NCBI GenBank assembly: GCA_003598015.1
Contig: QZKE01000012.1
Span: forward strand, 1-39,622
Source of the DNA: Actinomycetota bacterium
GTDB lineage: Bacteria > Actinomycetota > Geothermincolia > Geothermincolales > RBG-13-55-18
Direction: 5' to 3'
Length of the DNA: 39,622 nucleotides
Below, piece after piece: positions 32,020 to 39,622 of the stretch; position 1 is the stretch's first letter; each line of letters begins with the position of its first letter. The notes beneath the pieces were generated by a model. It worked only from the letters and a program-made list of their open reading frames with translations, searched no databases and was not told the origin of the DNA. Position numbers and translations under genes: made by a program.

Positions 32020-33156
32020 ATGGAATACATGACTCCCAGGGAACGCGTCGATGCAGCGGTTGCACTCCGTAAACCCGACCGCGTTCCCTTGGTCCCTAAT
32101 TTCGATCTCTATATCGCCCGCCATGCCGGTATCACCATGCGTGAACTGCTCTTTGACTACGCCAAGGCGGAGGCGGCCTTCGAGCGTGCCTTCGCCGACT
32201 TCCGCTGGGACGGCAACCACCTCTTCATCGGCGGCTCCGGCCCCTACATGCAGCTCTTCTTCTGGCAGGACTTCAGGTTGCCAGGGGTGGATGGACAGGG
32301 AGAGGACGAGATCCCCCAGATGCTGGAGGCAGAGGGAGAGGGGCCGGAGGTCTACGAGGAGATATGCCGCCGCGGATTCATGCACGTCTACACGCGCATG
32401 GTACGCAAGTACTATCCCCAGTTGCGGAGCACCGGGGGCGTATTGCGTTTCATGATGGGCACCCTTCCCTATCTTGCCAGATCGAGCCTCTTCGTCAGGA
32501 AATGGGAGAGGAGGGGCATCCCCTGCCTGACGGGGGGAGCGCTCAGCTTCGTAGCCTTCGACGTGCTTTCCATGTTGCGCTCCATGGCCGATTTCTGCCT
32601 TGACCTGCACCGCCATTCCGACGAGGTGCTGAGGGCCCTGGCGGTGACCAACCGCTTTCAGATAGAGCTGATGCTCATGCAGACCAGGCCCCGCTGGGTG
32701 CGTTATTGCCACATAGGCTCAGCCCGCCCTTCGGGTTCATTTATCTCTCCGGGCATGTTCGAGCGTTTCGCCCTGCCCCTCTTCGTGGAGGCCACCGAGA
32801 GACTGGTAGCCGAGGGCATCACCCCCTTTCTCCACTTCGATGCGGATTGGACGCTCATGCTCCCGTATCTCAGGGAGCTTCCCGCGAGGAAATGCGTCCT
32901 CTACCTGGACGGATCGACGGATATTTTCAAGGCCAAGGAGGTGCTGGGGGACCACGTATGCATCTGCGGCGATGTCCCGGCGTCCCTGTTGAGCCTTGGT
33001 TCGCCGGAGGAAGTGGACGAATATTGCGAAAGGCTCATCAAGGAGGTCGGTGAAGGAGGAGGTTTCATCCTCTCCTCCGGCTGCTCCACCCCCCCGAACG
33101 CCAAGCCGGAGAACGTCAGGGCCATGGCGGAATCGGTGAAAAGGCGACATGCTTGA
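32020..33156 (+). CDS. URO-D family protein, paralogue of the 8181 gene
   Basis: Second member of the same URO-D/methyltransferase-like group, 378 residues. It shares with the 8181 product the start RERVDAAVALRKPDRVPLVP, the block DGSTDIFKAKEVLGD, GDVPASLLSL, EVDEYCERLIKEVG, and GGGFILSSGCSTPPNAKPEN. The cysteine in SSGCS is kept. The histidine segment reads LHFDADW instead of LHCDGNW, so the second cysteine is absent and the metal site is less certain. The role is unknown; a methyl or one-carbon transfer is possible. AAAGGGG precedes the ATG. It follows the catabolic cluster by 159 bp that hold no gene or clear promoter. Confidence 0.82.
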   Translation: MEYMTPRERVDAAVALRKPDRVPLVPNFDLYIARHAGITMRELLFDYAKAEAAFERAFADFRWDGNHLFIGGSGPYMQLFFWQDFRLPGVDGQGEDEIPQMLEAEGEGPEVYEEICRRGFMHVYTRMVRKYYPQLRSTGGVLRFMMGTLPYLARSSLFVRKWERRGIPCLTGGALSFVAFDVLSMLRSMADFCLDLHRHSDEVLRALAVTNRFQIELMLMQTRPRWVRYCHIGSARPSGSFISPGMFERFALPLFVEATERLVAEGITPFLHFDADWTLMLPYLRELPARKCVLYLDGSTDIFKAKEVLGDHVCICGDVPASLLSLGSPEEVDEYCERLIKEVGEGGGFILSSGCSTPPNAKPENVRAMAESVKRRHA

Positions 33157-33254
33157 GAATGACCATGCCAGCCTCATCGGCCACTTTCATGATCTCTTAC
33201 CCACACCTCTTAAGAGAAGAACCAGAAATACTCCCATGTTCTAATCCCTCGGTA

Positions 33255-33268
33255 TGATGACGTCATCA
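33255..33268. promoter_or_regulatory. 14-bp perfect palindrome, candidate rhamnose-operon operator
   Basis: TGATGACGTCATCA is a perfect palindrome ending 1 bp before a likely -35 box. It is the kind of site bound by GntR-, LacI- or DeoR-type dimers. No regulator gene is next to it within the window. A shorter palindrome, CTCTTAAGAG, lies at 33207-33216. Confidence 0.55.
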
Positions 33269-33269
33269 A

Positions 33270-33298
33270 TTGCCTCGGAGTAACTTCAGCAGTATCCA
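33270..33298 (+). promoter_or_regulatory. Promoter of the rhamnose operon
   Basis: TTGCCT (33270-33275) and TATCCA (33293-33298) are separated by 17 bp, just downstream of the 14-bp palindrome. The rest of the 341-bp gap 33157-33497 holds the two palindromes and the small frame at 33329. Confidence 0.4.
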
Positions 33299-33328
33299 GG
33301 ACACTCAATCGCTAGCAGAGGGGAAGCC

Positions 33329-33514
33329 ATGGTTGCGAAAACGTATGCGGGTCCTTCCGTTATGGCGGAATCGCCCACTAACTGGATTTCCTCTGCCGCG
33401 CTTTTTTCAGGCGCATTTGCACAAACCGGGATTATGAAATCGTGGTGTCTGGGAGAAGCCGTGAGAGACGTTTTATCGTTGAGGGAGTACATGGTAGATG
33501 GTATCGAGAAATGA
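33329..33514 (+). CDS. Possible 61-residue leader ORF overlapping the rhamnosidase start
   Basis: An ATG with GAGGGGAAG placed 3-11 bp upstream opens 61 codons that end 17 bp inside the next gene. This position would allow translational coupling. The product (MVAKTYAGPSVMAESPTNW...) matches no family I know and has no signal peptide or membrane segment. It may simply be a chance frame. Confidence 0.25.
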   Translation: MVAKTYAGPSVMAESPTNWISSAALFSGAFAQTGIMKSWCLGEAVRDVLSLREYMVDGIEK

Positions 33515-36056
33515 CTTCCCGGAGATGAGCTGGTACGGTAACTGGATATGGTTGCCGTTGACGGATGAAGAAGAGCGGGCGCTCGGCGGCGGCAACGCCG
33601 GAAAGGAGCTGGAGCGTCCGGAGGTGCACGCGCTGTTTCGCAAGGTATTTCGGATAGAACGCGTTCCGGAGAAAGTGCCCGCGCGGATAAGCGCGGACTC
33701 CCGTTACGCGCTCTACGCCAACGGGGTGGAGGTATCGCGCGGGCCGGCTCGCGCCCAGCCGTACAGGCTGCAGTATGACTTCTTCGACCTGGCCCCGTTT
33801 CTCACAGAGGGAGAGAACGTCCTCTCCGTCTACGTGAAGTACTACGGCGTGCCGAGGTCTATCTGGATGCCCGCGTTGCCCGACGCTCGCCTGGGAGCCA
33901 CCGGCATGCTGGTGTTCGAAGCCGACCTGGACGACACGGGCTGGGTTGTGAGCGACGATGCGTGGAAGAGTTTCAAGTGCGATGCCTGGACCCCCCTGCC
34001 CACGTACGGATCCGTGGCGCGGGGCCTTCCGGTGGAGGTGTTCGACGCGAGGAAATACCCCCACGGCTGGAAAGCGAGGGATTTTAACGATAGTGGATGG
34101 GACAATGCCGCGATAATCTCCACCACTTCTCTGCCGGCCGCTCATCTGCAATTCTGTGGAATAACGCCGCGGGAGATGGCGGAAGCCGCGGTGGAAGCAG
34201 CATATGTCAGCTCCAGCCCACCCGGCTACCCCTACGGCCCCCTGTACCCACGCATGCTTCCCAGGCTGGGTGGAGAAGTAAGATACCCACAATCCGTCAG
34301 CGTGGAATATCTGAGCGAGGAAGACCTCGATGATACGGGCGATCCGGTGTTGCAGGTGCTGGGTTCGCTCCTGCGGCACGATCCGGGCGAGGACACGGCG
34401 GACGTGGAATTGCCTCTTACGCTCACCATGCCAGAGAAGGGATATGCCCGCATCGTCATGGATATGGGGAGCATCGTGGCCGGCTTCGTGCGCTTCGAGC
34501 TGAACGCTCCCGCGGGTTCGATCCTGGATCTATACTATGCTGATGATATCAGGGCGACGGGCGTTTTCGACGCGGCTACGATGTTCGCCGGAACTCGCCA
34601 TGTCGCGGATGGAGAAAGGGGAGAATTCGAGGTATTCGATCCCAACGGTTTCAGGTACGCCGTCGCGATGGTGCGCGGCGAGGGGGAAGCGCCTATCCTG
34701 CGCTCGTTTTCCGTCCGGGAGAACCTGTGCCCGTGGGGCGAAGGGGCATATTTCGCATGCAGCGATAATGAGTTAAACAGGATATACAAAGCCGGCATCC
34801 GTACCGTCGCTCTCAACAGCCAGGACGCGATACTGGACTGCCCCACCAGGGAGCAGCGTTCTTTCCCGGGGGATGCGGTTGTTCCCATCATGGTGCACCT
34901 GGTGAACAACACCGATGTGCGCATGGTGAAGCAACAGTTGTTGCTGTGTAATTCGCCGCGTCCGGACGGTATATTACCGCTGAGCGTGGCCGGTGACGTT
35001 GAATCCGCGGCGGGGATGATCACCATCCCCGACTGGTCACTGCACTGGATCCACTCGGTCCATGCGCTCTACTGGTTCAGGGGGGAAGAGGAGCTGGTAC
35101 GGGAGCTTATGCCGACCATCGAGCGCGTTCTTCGCTGGTACGGAGCATATCAGACTTCAAGCGGATTGCTGCGCAACGTCCCCGAATGGAACCTTATCGA
35201 CTGGGGGTATATCATGACCCGGGATACCTCCTCAACCATAAACGCCTTATGGGCACGCGGCCTCAAGGATTTCGCCGAGCTGGCGGCAGGGCTGGGCGAC
35301 TTCGGCAGACACAAATGGGCGCAGCTTCGCTACAAGGAGGTCAAGAAAGGATTTGAGGCCTTCTGGGATCCGTCCAGGGGTTCATATGTCGATCACCTGA
35401 CAGGCGGCGAGCGGCGGAAACCCATGAGCCAGCTTGCGGGTGCCCTCGCCATCTGTTCCAGTCTTGCCCCGGAAGGCCGCCGGGAGGACATCGTCGATGT
35501 CATCACCGACGAAGGGAGGCTGGTCAGCCGCAGCTGGATGGTAAACGATACGGGCATGATCGATCCCCGGGGGATACGGGCATATCTCCTCGGCAAGTCC
35601 CCGCCGGACTGGGATGTCGAGATGGAGATCGTGCGGGCCGAACCGTTCATGCAATACACGGTTCACGACGCCATAGCCATCGCGGGCAAGGCGGACATGC
35701 TTCCCGAGCTTTACCGCCGTTGGTCTCTAGCCATCGATGATGGATACGATACGATCAGGGAGACGTGGACGTTCGGCTCGCACGCGCATGCCTGGAGCTG
35801 CACACCGAGCCGGGACGTGATGGTCTACACCCTGGGGGTACGGCCCGCAGTGCCGGGGTTCGCGTCGGCCTGTATAGCGCCGAGACTGGGTCCGCTGCAG
35901 TGGGCCAAGGGGGCGGTTCCCACGCCGTACGGTCTGCTGAGCGTCGACGTGGACGGGGACTCCATACATATAGATTCACCCATCCCATTCACCCTGGAGC
36001 CGGAAGGCGGTCCGGTTTCCTTGCACACGCAAGGCGTCCATGACATACGCTTCTGA
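33498..36056 (+). CDS. GH78-like alpha-L-rhamnosidase
   Basis: Glycoside hydrolase of 852 residues related to inverting alpha-L-rhamnosidases. N-terminal beta domains (about 1-200) hold WYGNWIWLP, FRKVFRIE and ISADSRYALYANGVEVSRGP, the usual ligand-binding domain of the family. A second beta domain follows (RIVMDMGSIVAGFVRFEL). The (alpha/alpha)6 barrel starts near residue 410 with the acidic signature DCPTREQRSFPGDA (from D447) and ends with the glutamate E755 in ETWTFGSHAHAWSCTP, where the family's general base sits. There is no signal peptide, so it acts on imported rhamnosides inside the cell. The ATG at 33498 has GAGGGAG about 10 bp upstream. The downstream RhaD-, RhaA- and kinase-like genes strongly support rhamnose release. 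Confidence 0.88.
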   Translation: MVSRNDFPEMSWYGNWIWLPLTDEEERALGGGNAGKELERPEVHALFRKVFRIERVPEKVPARISADSRYALYANGVEVSRGPARAQPYRLQYDFFDLAPFLTEGENVLSVYVKYYGVPRSIWMPALPDARLGATGMLVFEADLDDTGWVVSDDAWKSFKCDAWTPLPTYGSVARGLPVEVFDARKYPHGWKARDFNDSGWDNAAIISTTSLPAAHLQFCGITPREMAEAAVEAAYVSSSPPGYPYGPLYPRMLPRLGGEVRYPQSVSVEYLSEEDLDDTGDPVLQVLGSLLRHDPGEDTADVELPLTLTMPEKGYARIVMDMGSIVAGFVRFELNAPAGSILDLYYADDIRATGVFDAATMFAGTRHVADGERGEFEVFDPNGFRYAVAMVRGEGEAPILRSFSVRENLCPWGEGAYFACSDNELNRIYKAGIRTVALNSQDAILDCPTREQRSFPGDAVVPIMVHLVNNTDVRMVKQQLLLCNSPRPDGILPLSVAGDVESAAGMITIPDWSLHWIHSVHALYWFRGEEELVRELMPTIERVLRWYGAYQTSSGLLRNVPEWNLIDWGYIMTRDTSSTINALWARGLKDFAELAAGLGDFGRHKWAQLRYKEVKKGFEAFWDPSRGSYVDHLTGGERRKPMSQLAGALAICSSLAPEGRREDIVDVITDEGRLVSRSWMVNDTGMIDPRGIRAYLLGKSPPDWDVEMEIVRAEPFMQYTVHDAIAIAGKADMLPELYRRWSLAIDDGYDTIRETWTFGSHAHAWSCTPSRDVMVYTLGVRPAVPGFASACIAPRLGPLQWAKGAVPTPYGLLSVDVDGDSIHIDSPIPFTLEPEGGPVSLHTQGVHDIRF

Positions 36057-36080
36057 AGAAGCAGGAAGGTCACGGAAGAG

Positions 36081-36926
36081 ATGCATGTATTGCCGGATAA
36101 TGCCTGCGATCCACGCCTGGACAGCCTGCTCGAGCAGATAGGCAGGGTAGGCAGGCGCGTGGCAGAGATGGGGGCGAGCGAAGGAGCGGCGGGCAACATC
36201 AGCATATGTATCCGGGGTTCCCTGCAGGTGGATGGCCGTTTCTCCCTCGTCGAAGAGATCGTATTCCCCGCTGCCGTACCGGAGCTGGACGGTTCGGTTC
36301 TCCTGGTCACCGGCTCCGGGCGGCGACTACGCGAAGTGATGGACGAGCCGGAGGCCAACATCGTTTGTGTCACGATCGATCCCGGGGGGCTCGGCGGCCG
36401 GATCTTTGCCTCGATGCGGCGGCGGTTCCAGCGCCTGACCAGCGAGTTCAATTCGCACCTGGCGGTGCACCGCAATCATATGCCATCGGGAACGCGCGGC
36501 TTCCATGCCGTGATCCACGCGCAACCGCCGTACCTGGCTTACCTCAGCCACATCCCGCGTTATCAGGACGCCGGGCATCTGAACCGGCGCCTGCTGCGCT
36601 GGCAACCGGAAACCGTCGTGCACATCCCGGAAGGGATCGGATTGGTTCCCTTCCGGGTTCCCGGCTCCCCGGAGTTGACGGCCGCGACGGTAAAGGAACT
36701 CCATGCGCACCGCATCGTGCTCTGGGCCAAACACGGCGTAATGGCAAGATCCGCTATCTCGCTCGGAGAGGCCTGCGACCTCGTGGAGTATGCCGAAACC
36801 GCGGCTCGTTACGAGCACCTCGACCTGTGCTCGGGCGTATCGGGTGAGGGGCTCAGCACGGAGGAGATCCTCGCCGTGTGCGCAGCATTCGGAATAGAGC
36901 GGGGCGCATACAAGGAGGAGACATGA
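36081..36926 (+). CDS. rhaD: Rhamnulose-1-phosphate aldolase-like class II aldolase
   Basis: Cleaves L-rhamnulose 1-phosphate into dihydroxyacetone phosphate and L-lactaldehyde, using zinc; 281 residues. RhaD-like segments: EGAAGNIS, LLVTGSGRRLREV, LTSEFNSHLAVH (catalytic E122), FHAVIHAQPPYL, IPEGIGLVPFRVPGS, and IVLWAKHGVMA (H218). RhaD zinc is held by three histidines in HxH and the later HGV. Here the second is glutamine (H146-A-Q148), an unusual change. Either another residue binds the metal or activity is altered. The gene starts 24 bp after the rhamnosidase, and its stop overlaps the start of rhaA (ATGA). Confidence 0.87.
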   Translation: MHVLPDNACDPRLDSLLEQIGRVGRRVAEMGASEGAAGNISICIRGSLQVDGRFSLVEEIVFPAAVPELDGSVLLVTGSGRRLREVMDEPEANIVCVTIDPGGLGGRIFASMRRRFQRLTSEFNSHLAVHRNHMPSGTRGFHAVIHAQPPYLAYLSHIPRYQDAGHLNRRLLRWQPETVVHIPEGIGLVPFRVPGSPELTAATVKELHAHRIVLWAKHGVMARSAISLGEACDLVEYAETAARYEHLDLCSGVSGEGLSTEEILAVCAAFGIERGAYKEET

Positions 36927-38194
36927 CGCACGCATCTGAAGCCGGTACCCTGGCTGCCTACGAGATCGCCCGGGAGCGCTATGCCGGACTGGGGGTGAAA
37001 ACGGAAGAGGCACTCGCGCGGCTCGCGGGAGTCTCTATCAGCCTGGATTGCTGGCAGGGTGACGACCTGGCGGGATTCGAGGACCGTGACTGCAACTTCA
37101 CCGCTCATGGTGCCACCGCCCGTTACCCGGGCAGGGCCCGCAACGCCGCCGAGCTTCGCCGTGACCTGGATCTGGTATACACCCTGCTTCCCGGCAGGCA
37201 CCGCCTTAACCTGCATGCCATGTATGCCGAGACGGGCGGCAGGAAAGTGGCACGCAACGAACTCCTCCCCGAGCACTTCAACGCATGGAAGGACTGGGCA
37301 AAGGCGTCCGGGCACGGCCTGGACTTCAATCCCACCTGTTTCTCCTCTCCCCTGGCCGGTGACGGTTTCACACTTTCCCACCGTAATCCGGGTATCCGCC
37401 GCTACTGGATCGAGCACTGCATCGCGAGCCGCAGGATCGGGGAATTCTTTGGAAGGGAACTGGGCACGCCGGCGGTGACCAACATATGGATTCCCGATGG
37501 ATTCAAGGACACCCCGGTGGACCGCATGACCCCCCGCCTTCTCCTGCGTAATTCGCTCGACAACATCTTCGCCGAGAAACTCTGCCCCGGCACGAACTTC
37601 GACGCGCTCGAACCGAAGCTGTTCGGAATAGGTTCGGAGAGCTACGTAACCGGATCGATGGAATTTTACACGGCCTACGCGGTCAGCCGGAACGTCCTGC
37701 TCACGCTGGATTCCGGGCACTTCCATCCCACCGAGAGCATCGCCGACAAGCTGTCCTCCCTGCTGCTATTCCTCGACCGGCTGGTCCTGCACGTCAGCCG
37801 CGGCGTACGCTGGGACAGCGATCATGTCGTGACCTACGGCGACGACCTGCTGGCAACCGCGCAGGAGGTCATCCACAATAATGCCCTGGAACGCATGCAC
37901 ATCTGCCTGGACTTCTTCGATGCCAGCATCAACCGCATCGCCGCATGGGTGATCGGTGCCCGCAACGTGCTGCGTGCCCTCCTCGCGGCCTTACTCGAAC
38001 CCCTGGACACGCTCAGGAGGTTGGAGAGCGATCGGGACTATACGGGCCGGCTCGCGCTGCTCGAGGAGCTCAAGGGAATGCCCTCCTCTTCCGTATGGGA
38101 TTATCACTGCCTGCGGAGCGGCGTGCCGGTCGGCATGGAATATATAGGGATCATCAGAGACTACGAGAAGGACGTTCTGTCCCGGAGGCTTTGA
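36923..38194 (+). CDS. rhaA: L-rhamnose isomerase
   Basis: Interconverts L-rhamnose and L-rhamnulose with Mn2+/Zn2+ in the cytoplasm; 423 residues, normal length. The family is clear from ISLDCWQGDDLAGFE, RHRLNLHAMYAE, NIWIPDGFKDTPVDR, and the metal- and substrate-binding block LDSGHFHPTESIADKLSS followed by LHVSRGVRWDSDHVV, which closely follows E. coli RhaA. The ATG at 36923 overlaps the aldolase stop and has AAGGAGGAG upstream. The frame extends further upstream, but that part is not family-like. Confidence 0.96.
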   Translation: MTHASEAGTLAAYEIARERYAGLGVKTEEALARLAGVSISLDCWQGDDLAGFEDRDCNFTAHGATARYPGRARNAAELRRDLDLVYTLLPGRHRLNLHAMYAETGGRKVARNELLPEHFNAWKDWAKASGHGLDFNPTCFSSPLAGDGFTLSHRNPGIRRYWIEHCIASRRIGEFFGRELGTPAVTNIWIPDGFKDTPVDRMTPRLLLRNSLDNIFAEKLCPGTNFDALEPKLFGIGSESYVTGSMEFYTAYAVSRNVLLTLDSGHFHPTESIADKLSSLLLFLDRLVLHVSRGVRWDSDHVVTYGDDLLATAQEVIHNNALERMHICLDFFDASINRIAAWVIGARNVLRALLAALLEPLDTLRRLESDRDYTGRLALLEELKGMPSSSVWDYHCLRSGVPVGMEYIGIIRDYEKDVLSRRL

Positions 38195-38280
38195 AACGGA
38201 TTCCCTGCAGGGGCGCTTCGGAATACACGTCAAGCAGCCGGGCACCGAGGGCCGGGGCCGGCATGGGAGGGAGGTGGCGG

Positions 38281-39622
38281 ATGGGCGCGATGCGCGAACG
38301 CAACCGGGATTCGCATGCGCCGGTCACGAAGCTGGCGGCGGTTATCACCGACGGCCTCACCAATTCCCGTCTCGATATCTACGAGCTGGATACCATGCGC
38401 AGGCTGGAGAGGCGCGAGGGGTGGATACGCACCAGCCGGTCCATAGCCAGCGGGGACGGCAGGCTCTGGTTCGACATACCCGATGCCGTCGAGCATTTTC
38501 TGGAACAGCTCAGGGATTTCGCGCGGGTCAGGGACGTCTCCGTTGTCGTGCCGGTGGCGCGGGGGGCTACTTGCGCCCTGCTGGATGCGGAGGAAGCATT
38601 ACTGCCGCGGGAGATCGCAGACGCCGCGGGCGCGGCGCGGCGCGGTGGGGTTATCTCCTATTTCAATGCCACCGGCGCGCATACGGATACCATCTTCGAC
38701 GGCATGGCCTCGCCGCGGGAGCGCTACCGGGACTACGGCCTGCCGCCCAATTTCACCGGCTGTACCATCCCCGGAAGAACCGTGGTCTTCCTGGCCAATG
38801 CATATCCCGACACGGTCCAGCGGGCCCGTGCGTTCATCTTCGGCCCCGAGATCATGGCCAGGCAGATCTGCGCCGGTGGTCCGTCCTGCGGGTACACGGG
38901 GCTGGAGATGACGTACCTGATGTGCCATACGGGGCTGTGGAAGGATGGAAGGTGGTCCAGGCTGGCGCGTGCCATAGACGGTTTCGTGATGGAGAGGACG
39001 GGGATGCGGCTCGTCGGGGGGTTGATGCCCGCAGCCCCCGGCAGCAGCAGCGATGTCTTCGCGCGTGTCGGCAAGGGCGTGGAGGCCGCATATGGCCTGG
39101 ATGCAAACACCGAGGTGCTCAAGGGCGGGCACGATTCCGCCCTCGCCGACCTTCCGGTCATGGCCGCATGCAGGCAGGCCCTCGGAGAGCGGGAGTTCGT
39201 CCATTTCCAGGCGGGAAGCTGGGGCATGGCCAGGCGGATCGGGGGGGAGCCGGCGCGCGTACTGCCCGGCGGGGGGTTCACGAGAAACGTGATGCTCCAG
39301 GGCGACCTCCGAGGAGACCCCGTGCTGACGGCATCCGCGCCCACCGGGATCGAATTCCGTTACTACCTGGGTGACGACCCCGCAGGGGAAGGCTCATTGC
39401 GGCGGGAACTGGAACTGGACGACCAAGCCGCCCGTGCATACGAGCGGAGCACCCTGGAGTCGGTCCTGTCCCGGAGGGAAGTGTTCGTTACCCCGGGAGT
39501 AGTGGCGGGAACGGGCCCATATCCCCGCTCCGTTTCCAGGATCTACGGCATGGAGAAGTTACGCGGGGACCGGGGAGGGGAACTGGCGTACATAGCGCTC
39601 AATCTGGAGACGGCGATCATAG
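38281..39622 (+). CDS. FGGY-family carbohydrate kinase, rhamnulokinase-like (3' end outside window)
   Basis: Probable rhamnulokinase, phosphorylating L-rhamnulose between the isomerase and aldolase steps. The frame runs open for 447 codons to the window end without a stop. The sequence begins AAVITDGLTNSRLDIYEL, where FGGY kinases have the first phosphate-binding strand. VVVPVARGATCALLD, GGVISYFNATGAH, LVGGLMPAAPGSSSD and LKGGHDSALADLP follow, the last with the probable catalytic D285. FVHFQAGSWGMA corresponds to the SSGTWS of RhaB. The first motif is unlike the standard DxGTxS, so it belongs to a divergent subgroup. The ATG at 38281 is preceded by AGGGAGGTGG. It follows rhaA by 86 bp. Confidence 0.85.
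   Translation, partial: MGAMRERNRDSHAPVTKLAAVITDGLTNSRLDIYELDTMRRLERREGWIRTSRSIASGDGRLWFDIPDAVEHFLEQLRDFARVRDVSVVVPVARGATCALLDAEEALLPREIADAAGAARRGGVISYFNATGAHTDTIFDGMASPRERYRDYGLPPNFTGCTIPGRTVVFLANAYPDTVQRARAFIFGPEIMARQICAGGPSCGYTGLEMTYLMCHTGLWKDGRWSRLARAIDGFVMERTGMRLVGGLMPAAPGSSSDVFARVGKGVEAAYGLDANTEVLKGGHDSALADLPVMAACRQALGEREFVHFQAGSWGMARRIGGEPARVLPGGGFTRNVMLQGDLRGDPVLTASAPTGIEFRYYLGDDPAGEGSLRRELELDDQAARAYERSTLESVLSRREVFVTPGVVAGTGPYPRSVSRIYGMEKLRGDRGGELAYIALNLETAII

Noticed and set aside
38274-39374. 366-codon + strand frame overlapping the FGGY kinase
   Set aside because: Its product is rich in Arg, Gly and Ala without motifs. The frame starting at 38281 has a strong ribosome site, kinase motifs and stays open to the window end.

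Overview
The window is GC-rich bacterial DNA. It is dense with genes, nearly all on the + strand, with good Shine-Dalgarno sites and many 3-20 bp gaps or ATGA overlaps. The mix fits a deep-branching actinobacterial lineage with an anaerobic, acyl-CoA-based metabolism, such as the Geothermincolia/OPB41 type. It includes a UPF0182 membrane protein, a class E-like sortase, a secreted IPT/TIG protein with FAEGTTR repeats, an oxygen-sensitive glycyl radical enzyme and corrinoid-methyltransferase-like URO-D proteins. The lineage is inferred from gene content, not from a marker gene.

Region 1 (1-8045) holds housekeeping and surface functions: a secreted repeat protein, a sirtuin, a UPF0182 protein, a protein with an internally duplicated CxxC module, a sortase on the minus strand, and an initiator tRNA-Met with its own promoter and terminator. 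Region 2 (8181-15007) holds a URO-D-family protein, a short low-GC stretch, a glycyl radical enzyme of the GCVEP (dehydratase-like) type with no activating enzyme nearby, and an 878-residue PEP-synthase/rifampicin-phosphotransferase-like dikinase. Region 3 (15066-17941, minus strand) holds an orphan chemoreceptor and a B12-binding radical SAM protein. A PaaG-like crotonase at 18133 is divergent from the latter.

Between 18946 and 19244 is a noncoding array of 3.5 tandem units rich in small GAA/GAAA-capped hairpins. Two overlapping acyltransferase genes follow.

Region 4 (21264-31860) is the most coherent part. A TetR regulator with a palindromic operator precedes a ten-gene catabolic cluster: amidohydrolase, two hotdog (MaoC) subunits, acyl-CoA dehydrogenase, acyl-CoA ligase, an Old Yellow Enzyme-type reductase that stops after its Fe-S motif, a thiolase-like protein, a DUF35 protein, an SDR and a second acyl-CoA dehydrogenase. 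The parts together can activate, desaturate, hydrate and cleave an acyl-CoA. The set resembles the dehydrogenase/hydratase/aldolase module for steroid side chains. A second palindrome with the same GTRAG-N6-CTYAC layout sits just before the amidohydrolase, so the TetR protein probably controls both itself and the cluster.

Region 5 (32020-39622) starts with a second URO-D paralogue. An L-rhamnose operon follows: GH78 rhamnosidase-like protein, RhaD-like aldolase, RhaA isomerase, and a rhamnulokinase-like FGGY kinase cut by the window edge. A 14-bp perfect palindrome abuts its likely promoter.

Intergenic palindromic repeats related to one another occur at 1834-1861, 1933-1960, 8065-8107 and 15013-15054.
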